A stretch of 64,000 nucleotides of DNA from Aedes albopictus (lineage: Eukaryota; Arthropoda; Insecta; Diptera; Culicidae), in NCBI RefSeq assembly GCF_035046485.1, contig NC_085137.1, forward strand, positions 137,334,703-137,398,702, in the 5' to 3' direction. Positions 12,304 through 22,440 of the stretch are shown here, one piece after another. The translations under genes were made by a program, and so were the position numbers. The first letter of the stretch is position 1. Each line of letters opens with the position of its first letter. Under the pieces are notes generated by a model that did not search any database, was not told the origin of the DNA, and was given only the letters and a program-made list of their open reading frames with translations.

Positions 12304-13421
12304 TATCTCTAGATCGGTCAATTTTAAAGCTACAAATGTTTGTAGTACAAACACTTTCTTCAGCAAACTTACTCAAAATTGATAGATATAATTTAATTTC
12401 TTTGAAAATATAAACCACATTAGTTTTCATGTACATTGGGAAGAAGGCCTTATTAATTATTAGGGACATCTTTGTAGAAGACCATATTTGTCTGAAAAAT
12501 CATTTGAAGGCGCTGCATCTTTTCTCGTAAGTTTGGGTCTGGACTACTGCCCCCTGTATCTTGCGTAAACTTGTTTCCATAACAAAGCGATTTTTTTAAA
12601 TTGTATTTAAACTATTCATTGTACGCTTTTGGGTTTACTTAATATTTCTTCATTGGAGTTTACAAAAAAAAGAAAATGGGAAGAAGTTTTTAAATTCCGC
12701 TCCTTCAGCCAAACTTTCTCAGATTTATAAAAAGTAGAACTTGTCTGAATTATCAGAGCGAATCATTGGAGGAAGGAATCAATAAATGATAGGCATCAAT
12801 TTCCAAGTAGTTTTGAATATCTATATCAAAATTACTTGGAAATTGAAGAACTTCTTGCAGTTCTCTTGTAACAACGAATTTGTGGCACAGTTTTTTTTAT
12901 CATAGAATCTGAGGCACTCATAATCTCCTGTGAATCCTCGTAAAATTTTTCGTTCATTCCTGTAAATTTTGTTGGGTATTTCTTGGTCAAGATTTTGGAG
13001 CATTTGTGGAAAACTCTTCGAAGATTCCTCGTGGATTTCTATCGTGATATTCTAGGATTGTATTTCATATAATAGAAAGACTCTGTTCAACGTCTTCATT
13101 AAATTTCTGGCCGGATAGCGTCCTTTTGTAGGTCAAATACTCCGAATGCTCAGAGTCCTATTTACAGGACAGTACTTCTGAAGTGAATATCTTGAACTGG
13201 CTCACTAACGGCGTAAACGTTGCTGCAAGGATCACATATGGCAAATTTATTTTCCTGATATCTTGACCAAGGTTCAATATTTAAAGTTTTCGAACGAATA
13301 AATATTATGGCTAAGAATTCTCATTTTAAATCCTGTAGTGAGAATTCGTCTTTGTAGTACGATTGAGTTGATTTGACATAACCTTAGTCCAACAAAAAGA
13401 TAAAATTTCAAAATTTTCTGC
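12304..13421. other. AT-rich non-coding stretch
   Basis: No gene or clear structure seen. Confidence 0.3.
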
Positions 13422-14001
13422 AATAGTTATTTATGTAACGAGTTGCAAAAATTTGATTTTTTCAGCACGAGTCAAGTTGGATAAATGCGAAGAGTGCTGA
13501 AAAAAAAACGAGTTTTGCAACAAGTTCCATACAAATTTTTCTGCTACTCCGTCCTATAATATCTATTTTTATACTTGCCTTTTCGGTATCGTAACGGCCT
13601 ACTTTTCTTCACTAAATCAAAGAGTTGCATTATGGTTCATAATGCAACTTATTTGAGTTGCATTATGCGATTGTTTGATTAGAAACCAGTGTTTCCAAGG
13701 TAAGAGCTGGAGATATTGTGACGATTGTGACGGTTATAGCACGGCTTGCTTGATTCAAATTTCGTAGGATGGAACACGTGGGCGCTCTCATTCAGCCATC
13801 GGGAAGCACGATGGTACTGTTTAAATAAAATAGATTCTACCTTTTTTTTGTCATTGCAAAAAAATTTGTATGGAACTCGTTGCAAAACTCGATTTTTACA
13901 GCACTTGTCATATTTATCCAACTCGGCAAGCCTCGTTGGATAAATGTATGACTCGTGCTGTAAAAATCATCATTTTGCGACTCGTTACATAAATAACTAT
14001 T
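13422..14001. mobile_element. Fold-back MITE
   Basis: The left end AATAGTTATTTATGTAACGAG mirrors the right end ...CTCGTTACATAAATAACTATT. The inner parts of both arms also match (CAGCACGAGTC...GGATAAATG) and each arm contains its own smaller palindrome. The middle carries a GTTGCATTATGG hairpin motif. The target duplication is not clear. Confidence 0.7.
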
Positions 14002-14224
14002 ATGCTATGATTTTTTTCATTATAAAACCCATTTGGGTTGCATAATGTTCATAATGCAACTCATTATGCAACCATTTTTCATTATAGAACTCATTTCAGT
14101 TGCATAATGAACCAGAGCGAAAAAGTTGGTCATTATGATACCAAAATGAATTGGGATAAAATTAAAGTTATGATACTGAATTGCATAAAAATATTTATTT
14201 TGTCAAGCTTAGTCCGGTAATGTG
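14002..14224. repeat. GTTGCATAATG palindromic motifs
   Basis: Several copies of GTTGCATAATG / CATAATGCAAC face each other (about 14037-14110), matching a hairpin at 13624-13648 inside the neighbouring fold-back element. They are probably part of the same or a related element. Confidence 0.45.
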
Positions 14225-15275
14225 ATTGTTAGTAATTTCTTCAGGAATTCAAGCAATCTTCCTGGAATTTCTCCAGCGATTTCTCCCAAGATTACTTCAT
14301 TAAATTCACCCAGGGTTCTTTCCGGGATTTTCGCGGGAATGAATTCAGTACTCCTTTTCAGAATTTATCAGGAACTCCTTCGGGATTCCTACATAAATCC
14401 TTCTCGGGGTTGTTTTTTTCTGATTCTTTTCGGGTTACCTTTAGAGATTTCTCTTGGGATTCTTGCTGAAGTTCTTCTTGAGATTCCCTTTATTGATTCC
14501 TTCCGGAATTGTTTCAGCGATTCTTTGAGAGATTTCTTCTAGGTTTCCGTTTGGGAATCCCTGTCTTCAAAAAATCCTCTCGAAATTCTTTTAGGAATTC
14601 CTTCAAGATTCTTTCATGAATTCTTTTTCCTGGCATTGCTTCAGAGATGCCTTCCGGGAGTCCTTCAAAGATTCCTCCATAGGCTTCTCTGGGTTTGCTT
14701 CGAGAATTTCTCTAGGACTATCTTCTTCTGGATTTTTGGGGATTCCTTTATAGAGTTTCCTTGATTCAGGGATAGTTCCGGATATTCCTCCAGGGATTCC
14801 TCTCGTTAGGGATTTTTTTTTGATATATCCTCAGGGATTCTTCCAGGGAATATTTAGCAATTTACCTCGAGATTGCTTCAGTGGCTCACCCTGGAATTAT
14901 TTTGTTGTTTTCTTCGGGATTCCTTCCATGAATTCTTCTAGGATCTCTCCTGGGATTCCTTTATTAATTTCTTCCGTTTTTTTTCTTGAGTTCTAGCTTG
15001 GGTTCCTCCCGGAGTTCCTTCAAAGATTATCCCCGAGATTCCTTCATTGATTCCTCTCAAAACTAACTAGGAATTTCTTCCAAGACTCCTTCCTTCCGTC
15101 CGGATTTACTTCAGGTATTCCACTCAAAATTCTTTGTGGCTCCTATTCAGAGATTTCTTCAGGAATCCTTCATTTATTTCGCTAGAGGTTTTTCCATTTA
15201 TTGCTCCCGGGAGTTCTAGCGGCTTTCCTTAAGGAATTTCTCCCGGCATTCCTTCATCGAGTACTTCCGAGTGGT
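14225..15275. repeat. 12-bp GGAATTCC-type degenerate satellite
   Basis: About 1 kb of GGGATTCCTTCA / GGAATTTCTCCC variants in the same orientation as 6255-7220. The overlapping ORF at 14222-14542 is a by-product of the repeat. Confidence 0.85.
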
Positions 15276-15679
15276 ATTCGACCATTTACCGTTCGCTCGG
15301 TGCAAACGCTTTAACTGCAATGCTTTTTGACAGCAAGTCAGCTAAATGCAACAATTCTGCAGCTATCGCCCCGCTATCTGTCAAAAACAATACGTCAACA
15401 GAGTTGCGTCGGATGCACTACAGCTGCATTGCGATGTTGTTTGAGTGCATTCCGGCTGCGTCCAACAGCAATTGTAGCCTCCGGCTGCTCAGACGGGAAA
15501 TATATGTGGGAATATTTGCTGATCACAGGGTAGTTCACTCTGAATATTAACAATTCGTTCACTGCAACGCTGATCACTTACCTGGTAAGAGCATCGGTTT
15601 GTAATCAATGAGTGGAATAGGTAGCCAACCGGTTTGTATGTAACCAAGGTGGATCAAAACAATAAAGAGGTCGAAGTCC
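15276..15679. other. Non-coding stretch
   Basis: Less AT-rich than its surroundings, with three overlapping short ORFs at 15320-15577. None has a recognisable domain, so no gene is called. Confidence 0.3.
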
Positions 15680-15682
15680 TAA

Positions 15683-16078
15683 CACTCAGCGAAGTAAACT
15701 ACCGAATTTCATCAAAATACCTTATGAAATTTAGCCATAACTGTAAAGTATGGATGCCATAAGAATACCTTATGAAAATTGATCATGCTTATTATGACCT
15801 AATTACATAAGATAAACTTATGAAAAGAGCAGAAAAATCACAAAATGATGCAGACTGGAATCGATCCATGAACGTCGAGATCACTGAGCTCGTGCCCAAC
15901 CCACGCGGCTATCGACGCTTGAGAATATCGTGTCGCTAAATGTGTATAAAAGCCAAACTGTGAGTCGATTCTGCGCCATAGACCGACCTTATGAAAATCG
16001 TTCTAGCCGTTATGAATTGTTTAAAGGCCATTTCATAAGTTAGACCTTATGATAATCTTAGGTTTCTTTGCCTGAGTG
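15683..16078. mobile_element. 396-bp MITE with TAA target duplication and internal tRNA-like sequence
   Basis: Terminal inverted repeats begin CACTCAGCGAAG at the left and end CTTTGCCTGAGTG at the right, continuing inward with repeated ACCTTATGA motifs. The trinucleotide TAA flanks both ends (15680-15682, 16079-16081), which fits PIF/Harbinger-type targets. On the minus strand, 15925-15857 contains TAGCCGCGTGGGTTGGGC and, downstream, GGATCGATTCC, which resemble pol III boxes A and B, so a SINE-like head is embedded in the MITE. Confidence 0.75.
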
Positions 16079-16081
16079 TAA

Positions 16082-18084
16082 ACTGACTACCCAAAGCCGA
16101 GGCTTGGATACCCCTTTAGGTACGGAATCGAACCAAAAGTAGCGGAAATGTATTCAACCTGATGGAGTGCGCCTTTTAAAATGACGTAACTATCAGTGCT
16201 TAACTTAACATAATCGTTTTATTCGTCCATTGGACAATAGAGAGAGAGAGAGATATATAGAGGTGGTATACTTGCGTATTACATTGGCGGTTGTTGGTGG
16301 CGGGATGGTTGGCGGCGACGGTCTACGTTGGCTAGCTTTGTGGATGGCATCTTCGAAGGGGAGCCAGGCGGGCACCGGAGAGGTTGCTACTAACGACGGG
16401 CGAGCACTTCCGCCCCGAGATGGCTGTCCAAAGATCGTTGTTGAATGGCAGGTACTCAACCGGATAGGCTATGGCCCACCAGTAGGCGTACGGGTTGTTG
16501 GGAAAGCTTGGCACCTCCAACGGGCAAACTGGGGTGAAATGGCTTGGTAGAACACTTCTTCACGGCACGACGGCTTGGTAGGGCTTCAGCGCGGGTGGTG
16601 GCGGAAGTCCTTCTATTGGCACACACGATGACGGAGGCGGCGATGAAGATTTAGCTTGAATCAGGCCAGGCGGCTCACACAAAAGCTGGGGAGGAGGACC
16701 GACTCTCTGGACAGGCTACGGCCCACCAGCGAGGTTACGGTTGATCGTGGGTTACCGTCACCAGGGTCCAGGTATTTCGGCAATACTCTTGGGAAGCTGG
16801 GAAGAAGCTTTTCCGTCAGTACTCCCACTGGACCGATGACACTCTGGGGTCCCACTGGAGTGGCTAAGGCCTACCAGCGGTGGGGAGGATTCGCGTTCCT
16901 GGTTTTGGGGACGATCTCGGCGATCGACTCTGACGGGCGTCGGCTGAGTGACCACGCGGCCGATTGCGCGGTCTACAAAATGGCGGAGGCAGCAATGACG
17001 ATCCCGGTGCGTACTAGGGCTCTAGCTTTACACGAGGGTCGTGCCGCAGGTTTCTGTCCAGTGTTTCGATCCTGGGAAGTAAACGAGACTCTTCGGGAAT
17101 CACCCGAGGCCACCAAAGAATAAAGAAAAGGTCCGGAAACACTCACGGACCTATTCCGCAATTAGTATACCTTAATCTCTCTTGTTTTAAAACCACCATT
17201 TTGTAACACGATTTCACAATATAACAATGAGCCTTATTATTAATTACCTTTTCTTCTAATAACACAAATTAACACGTTTTCTTAAGGATCGGTCGCTTAA
17301 GGACAATCTTCAAATGCTTATCTAAAAAAAGGACACATTCAGGTTAAATACACGATGCTACACTCTAATACACATTTTAAATTACGGAAACTCAGAACGG
17401 CGCGCACTACTAAACTAGAGGGTAGCCTTTTTAGGAATGAGACCCGACCAATGCTATGTTCATAGTTTTATTCGCTTCGGTTTTTCACATCTTCGTGAAA
17501 AGCCGAAGTTGTCATTTCAAAAATGTTGGCAGCCCTTCCACGCTGCCACAATTAGGTCAACTCCATAAAGGGTGGTTGTCCAAGCTCAGTACGGGCGGTA
17601 ACGTGTCGGAGTGAGCAAACGCTTTGACTAATATTCGAATGCACGGTTCGGTCAAGCTTATTTCTAGAACAGCTAGGTATACGCCACCAGTAAGGCTGTT
17701 CTACGATTGGGATGCAATTGGTTTAGGTGCTTACTGGTAGGTTACGGTGTTAGGAAAGGGAACTTGTGGCAAAGCCAACAAGCCACGAATTGGAACCAAC
17801 GGTTACACAATTGACAACTGTTTGACGGCTGTCAGTCGTTGCAGTTAGCGAATTACATTAAGTAACTGAAATGTAAACATGTTGCACTTATCGAATCTCT
17901 ACTGTATACTATTAAGAGAGTAGTTGGCGTTGAAACTTGTAATATTTTTGTCAGAGAGTTTTTCTTTGTATCATAGGCTACTCTTTCGAGTTATACTGAA
18001 CGAAGACACGATCACTTTGGTTTGGTCAAACGGCGTTCGGCCAAATAACCCTTTCGGCTAAATAACATTCGGTCAAATTACCGG
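16082..18084. other. GC-richer block of unknown nature
   Basis: At 16230-17160 the GC content rises well above the flanks and ORFs occur on both strands (for example 16656-17123 +, 155 codons). I recognise no domain. A phrase like GGCTACGGCCCACCAGY recurs at about 16465, 16715 and 16862, suggesting internal repetition. GGTCCG...CGGACC at 17129-17150 and CTTCGGTTTTTCAC...GTGAAAAGCCGAAG at 17486-17519 form hairpins. It may be an LTR-element or other transposon fragment, but this is unproven. Confidence 0.3.
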
Positions 18085-18265
18085 CAATCCTCTCGAGTTT
18101 CCTTTAGGGATTTCTCCCGGAATAAAATGCTTTTTTTCAAATTCTTCAAGGATTTCTCAGAGTTACTCCAAAGATTCCTTTCGGGAGTCCTTCAGTGATT
18201 TCTTTCAGGATTATTTTAAAAATTTGCTGTAGAATTGTTTTCAGAGATTTCTTTCAGGGTTCTTT
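18085..18265. repeat. 12-bp GGAATTCC-type degenerate satellite
   Basis: Short block of GGGATTTCTCCC / GGATTTCTTTCA variants. It is interrupted on its right by the hAT-like element at 18266, and the same satellite resumes at 20870. Confidence 0.7.
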
Positions 18266-19314
18266 CAGTAAGGTTGTTCAAACTTTTTGTCTCGCGGTGC
18301 ACTTTCTGAAGATAAATTGCTACGCGGTGCAGGCGTTCAAAAAATTTTGAATTTTCAATTTATCAAACATGTTTAAGTATTTAGATATTTTTCTTGGATC
18401 GACATGATTTTAACACTGACTTATAATTGTTAGAAATTTTTGAACAAAATTCTAAATCAGAAACTGGCTCCTGGTGAAATTTATGCCTGGATAATATATA
18501 ATTTTCACTGAAATTCCAATAAGAAATTCATAGAGCCCTGTCTTGATCTCTACTGGTGCAATTTTTGGTAAATATAGTTCCAAATTAACTGGGGAAGTTC
18601 TTAGAAAATTCGATTCAAGATTTTCGACTATCTTAAATTATACGAATATCTCATGATCTGAGAAGAGAAGAGACATTTCATCTACCATTAAGATGTTTGG
18701 TGAATGACTTGAATGATAACTAATAGGCCCCTTCTCAGATTCTTAGAACTTCTATCCAAATTTCTTTTGGAATGCTTAGTAGTAAAGTTCTCGAAGATAC
18801 ATTGCAAAATATTCTTGATGGACATGTCTTGCAACGTCATTGTTAGAATCTTATTGTATTTTTTTTTGTAAATTAATAATGGATTTTGTGTGCCTGTACC
18901 AATTATGGCACTACCTAAGGAAAACTATTTGTACAAAAATAACGAGAAGACCAATAAATGTCATCAATATGTTAAAAGATAGCTTAGTTTCCATACTTTA
19001 CAGGAAAAATATAAAAACAGAGCCAAAGCTACTTTTAGTATTTATTACAGCGTGTGCCAATGATAGGAACACTGTACCAGTTATGGCTACATTTTTTTAA
19101 ACTTCGGTTCCTTTACGCACCATTTGCATGCATTTCTTATGGGATTAGCCATAATTGGTACACTATGGCGAAAAAGGGATGGTTACATAAGGCTGAATTT
19201 CAAAAGGCTGAATGCACATAAGGCTTAATACGAAAGACTGAAATTGAGAAACTGTAACATAAGGCTGAAATAACAAAAGGCTGAAAATACGGAATGGCAT
19301 TTATAAGTTAAAGC

Positions 19315-19412
19315 ACTTCTTCCATTTCTTGGAGTTACGCCCCAACTGAGATAAAGCCTGCTTCTCAGCTTGTGTAATAGGCACGAAGATACTCAATGCC
19401 AAAGGCAGTCAA
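19315..19412 (-). mobile_element. SINE body fragment
   Basis: On the minus strand it reads GAGTATCTTCGTGCC, then GAGAAGCAGGCTTT and GTAACTCCAAGAA, matching the body and 3' end of the SINE at 46557-46770 (+). The tRNA-like head is not recognisable here. Confidence 0.6.
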
Positions 19413-19668
19413 GAGAATTTTCATAATAAAACGTTCTTGTCCTGAACGCGTATCCCTCAGCATGGTCCTTATCAGAGATATCCCCTTCTTTGAAATATAT
19501 GCTATTCTTTCGAAAAATACTGTCTTGGTAATAGGCCCCAAAAAGGCTTAATTTGGCCAACCATGAACAAGAGGACGGTAGGATGGTCAAACGTCAAGCT
19601 CAAGCAAAACCAATGCGAGTGCCACGGCTGGGTAATCATCCAATAAGCTAATTTTTAAATAGACCGTA

Positions 19669-19748
19669 AGCTCATAGAATACTAAGTTGAAGCGAGGCAG
19701 GCCAAGTCCCAGTTAGGACGTAGAGCCATAAAGAAGAAGAAGAAGAAA
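19669..19748 (+). mobile_element. 3' fragment of a Feilai-type SINE
   Basis: The segment from AATACTAAGTTGAAGCGAGG through GGCCAAGTCCC to CGTAGAGCCATAAAGAAGAAG is the 3' end of the SINE seen complete at 32821-33082 (minus). The 5' part, including the tRNA-like head, is missing. Confidence 0.75.
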
Positions 19749-20869
19749 ATCAGTGTATGTATGTAATTATTCCCAATTAGTGTGATATGTCGGTTTGTCT
19801 GAGTTGTTTATGATGATGTTAGTCTTTAGGCTGTTACGTTTGAAAACTAGTCGAATGACTATTTCAGCCTTATGTTATTTCAGCCTTTTGATGCATTCAG
19901 CCTTTTGTAATTTCACCCTTTCGTGTTTCAGCCTTTTGTTATTTCAGCCTTTTGTACGTAACCCGCGAAAAACCATGCATGGAAGCCGAAATTTTAAGGA
20001 AAATGATTTATTTCTACCATAATTTGAGCAAAATGTGGAGTTTCAATAAGTTGCAACCATCTTTTGTGAACGTGATCTGTTGTTCACATTTTTTATTGTT
20101 GATTTACATCGTTAAAGGGTGAAAATCAACTATGGCGAATAATTGGTACTATAGCCATAATTGGTACACTTATCCTAGTTATCATTTTTTTATGGAATAG
20201 TGTTTTGGTTTTATTTTCTTGAAAGCAAATGAGACCAAATGATCTCTGCGGAAATTTTCATTATTTCTAATATTGTGGATTTACTTCGAAGATGAGAATC
20301 GCCGTTCAATTTCAAGGGAAGTTTCCATGCATTTTAGTTAAATAAGCTACTTTTACGTTAATACGTTTATTACTTTGAACGACTTTTTAAATTGATTATC
20401 TGTAAAATTTTATATGAAACACTCATCGAAAAGCTTAATGCCGAATTATAAAATCAAAATTTCCAAAAATTCTTGCAGCTCTTCCGGAAATGCATTGGAA
20501 CACCCCTCCGAATATGCTCCTCCATCAGCTAACAACTTAAGCAGTATAAAAGAAATGTCAGATTGGCTCAAAACAAACGACACCAATCAAGAGAGAGAAT
20601 CTCTTGACACGTGTTGCTGTCACGCTCTTCAAACTTACGACGATTTCAGGAAAGACGGTTCCGATTCGTCGTCAGTTAGCAAATCCGCGCACAATACAAT
20701 AGGCATATAACAATGATATCAGTTACATAAATTGTTAAACAATTTATTTATTAGGTATTTTTCAACAATTTTGTAGCATGTTCGCAATACATGAGAGCTG
20801 TCGCTGTGCACTTGGCAAGGCTTCGCGGTGCATCAAGTGTACCGCGGTGCACGATCTAAAAACCCCTTC

Positions 20870-21545
20870 TTTAGATATTCCTCTCGAAATTATTTTACGG
20901 ATTTATTCGGGGATTTCTTCTGGATTCCTGCATTAGTTTTTTTTTTCGGGATAATTATTTGATTATAATGGGATTTATCTAGAACTCTCTCCTGAGTTTC
21001 CGTCAGGGAATCTTCTATTGATTCCTTCAGGAATTGCTTCATTGACATTTTTCGGGATTTTTCCGGTGTTCCTTCAGGGATTTCTCCCAGAATTCCATTC
21101 GAGAATACAACCGGAATTGCTTCAGCGATTACTGTCAGAATTCTGGAATTGTTTCCTTTCGTAATTCCTTTATGGTAGTGATTCCTGCTGGGATTTCCCC
21201 CAAGATTTTTTCAGGGATCTCTTCCGAGATGCAAGAATTCTTTCAGGAATTCTTCCAGGAATTCCTGCATGGAATTCCTTCAGGGATTCCTTCCAAGAGT
21301 CTTTCAGCCATTCCTTCATTGATTCCTCCCACCATTCCTTCCTTCATTTCTCCCGGGATTCCTTATAAAATGCCTTCAGATATTGCTTCTGGGATTCCTT
21401 CAAGGATTTCTCCATGGTCCAATCTCTGGGGGATGCCTTCCGGAATTCCTGTCGGAATTCCTTCTGGAATTCCACCTATTGATTCCCCCCTTGATCTCTT
21501 CAGAGATTCCTTTCGTAATTCCTTCTGGTATCCTTCTTGATAATC
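20870..21545. repeat. 12-bp GGAATTCC-type degenerate satellite
   Basis: GGGATTCCTTCA-type units in the same orientation as 18085-18265. The ORF 21172-21540 translates as GIPSGIPP-like four-residue repeats, direct evidence of the 12-bp period. Confidence 0.85.
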
Positions 21546-21693
21546 TAGGCGTATGTCTAAAAACTGCTCCTGATGTAGCAGACTTAGCTGAAATTTTGTG
21601 CTTATTTTGCTTATATTCACTTCAGTTTGACTTTTTGTCAACCGTGCGATAGTCGCTTAAGGAAATAATCCTGTTTTAGAGCCTGTTTTTATG

Positions 21694-22282
21694 TGATGCA
21701 CAATATAAACTTCAATCGTGACGTCAGCGAGTAGAGTATGAGTATGGTACTCTATACCTTTTAATGGTATAGGAATGGTACGAAAACTCATTTCGCTCAA
21801 TCGAAGCCAAAAAGGCCATGCAAAAGTTGAACTGGTTTTGGACATGCTAAAATTAGCATACACAGTAAAACCGCTCAGCACTAAAATGTGTAAGCCCTAC
21901 TCATAAGTGCATAATTTCCAGACCACACAAAAATGTGTTACAGTTACACAAAAAACAGCTCGTACACTCGTCTAGATGCGAAATGTCGATTTTTTTTTGT
22001 TTTCCAAGTTCACTAGTAAGCCTAGCTAGATTGCTGTAGAATTTTTTTGCGAATTTAACGATTTTGCGGACACAGGAGCTGATTTTGTGAATGTGCCAGG
22101 GTTACACATTTTTGGTGTAGTCTGGAAATTATGCACTTTTGTGCTGAGCGGCGTTAGCGTGTAAGTTTCCCTATTTAGAATGTTAATTGGAACCTAGATT
22201 GGAACAAAATTCTTCTTAAAACTTATTTTTGCATCACGTAGGCAGCAGCTCGCTGACGTCACGATTGAAGTTTATGTCACTC
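21694..22282. mobile_element. Outer inverted repeat enclosing another MITE
   Basis: ATAAACTTCAATCGTGACGTCAGCGAG at 21706-21732 is mirrored by CTCGCTGACGTCACGATTGAAG at about 22250-22270. The rest of the arms is diverged. The block looks like an older fold-back element into which the element at 21871-22151 inserted. Confidence 0.6.
21871..22151. mobile_element. Inner fold-back MITE
   Basis: Ends CCGCTCAGCAC...GTGCTGAGCGG are perfect inverted repeats. Inside them GTGCATAATTTCCAGAC and an AAAATGTGTTAC motif are also mirrored. About 281 bp, non-coding. The target duplication is not clear. Confidence 0.75.
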
Positions 22283-22354
22283 AATCGGAGTAAATATTTT
22301 GTTTAGAGAGTTCGAAAAGTCGGATGGCCGAGGAAAACCCTTCATGACGAAAAG

Positions 22355-22440
22355 AATTCTCTTTTTCTTGGCGTAACGGTCCACATGGGCAAAACCTGCT
22401 CCTCAGCTTAGTGTTCCATGGTGGGTACTTCCACAGTTAT
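22355..22440 (-). mobile_element. SINE 3' fragment
   Basis: The minus strand reads ATAACTGTGGAAG, then GAGGAGCAGGTTTTGCCC and CCGTTACGCCAAGAAAAAG, matching the 3' part of the SINE at 46557-46770. Confidence 0.6.

Larger units (their letters stand above)
19169..19968. mobile_element. Fold-back element with iterated AAGGCTGAA arms
   Basis: At 19174-19300 the phrases ATAAGGCTGAA and AAAAGGCTGAA recur about six times, and at 19860-19968 the reverse complement TTCAGCCTT recurs a similar number of times. The arms bracket SINE pieces, so the element is a foldback-type transposon with subterminal repeats and later insertions. A further degenerate arm lies near 25096-25160. Confidence 0.6.
18266..20869. 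mobile_element. hAT-like insertion shell within the 12-bp satellite
   Basis: The left end reads CAGTAAGGTTGTTCAAAC followed by CTCGCGGTGCAC. The right end, on the minus strand, reads AAGGGGTTTTTAGATCGTGC with CCGCGGTAC just inside. Such short, diverged CAG-type ends with a subterminal CGCGGTGCA motif are hAT-like. The same 12-bp satellite lies on both sides, so an insertion is likely. The exact target duplication cannot be fixed. An ORF at 20414-20710 (98 codons, Ser-rich) has no recognisable transposase motif. Confidence 0.4.

Noticed and set aside
16656..17123. 155-codon ORF in the GC-rich block
   Set aside because: Open frames occur on both strands because the block is GC-rich. No domain or splice structure, so it is kept only as an unexplained block.
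21172..21540. 122-codon ORF with GIPSGIPP-like repeats (and similar ORFs at 6524, 6944, 14222, 32042, 37793, 44594, 61056)
   Set aside because: Translations of the 12-bp satellite, which stays open in several frames on both strands. No non-repetitive domain.
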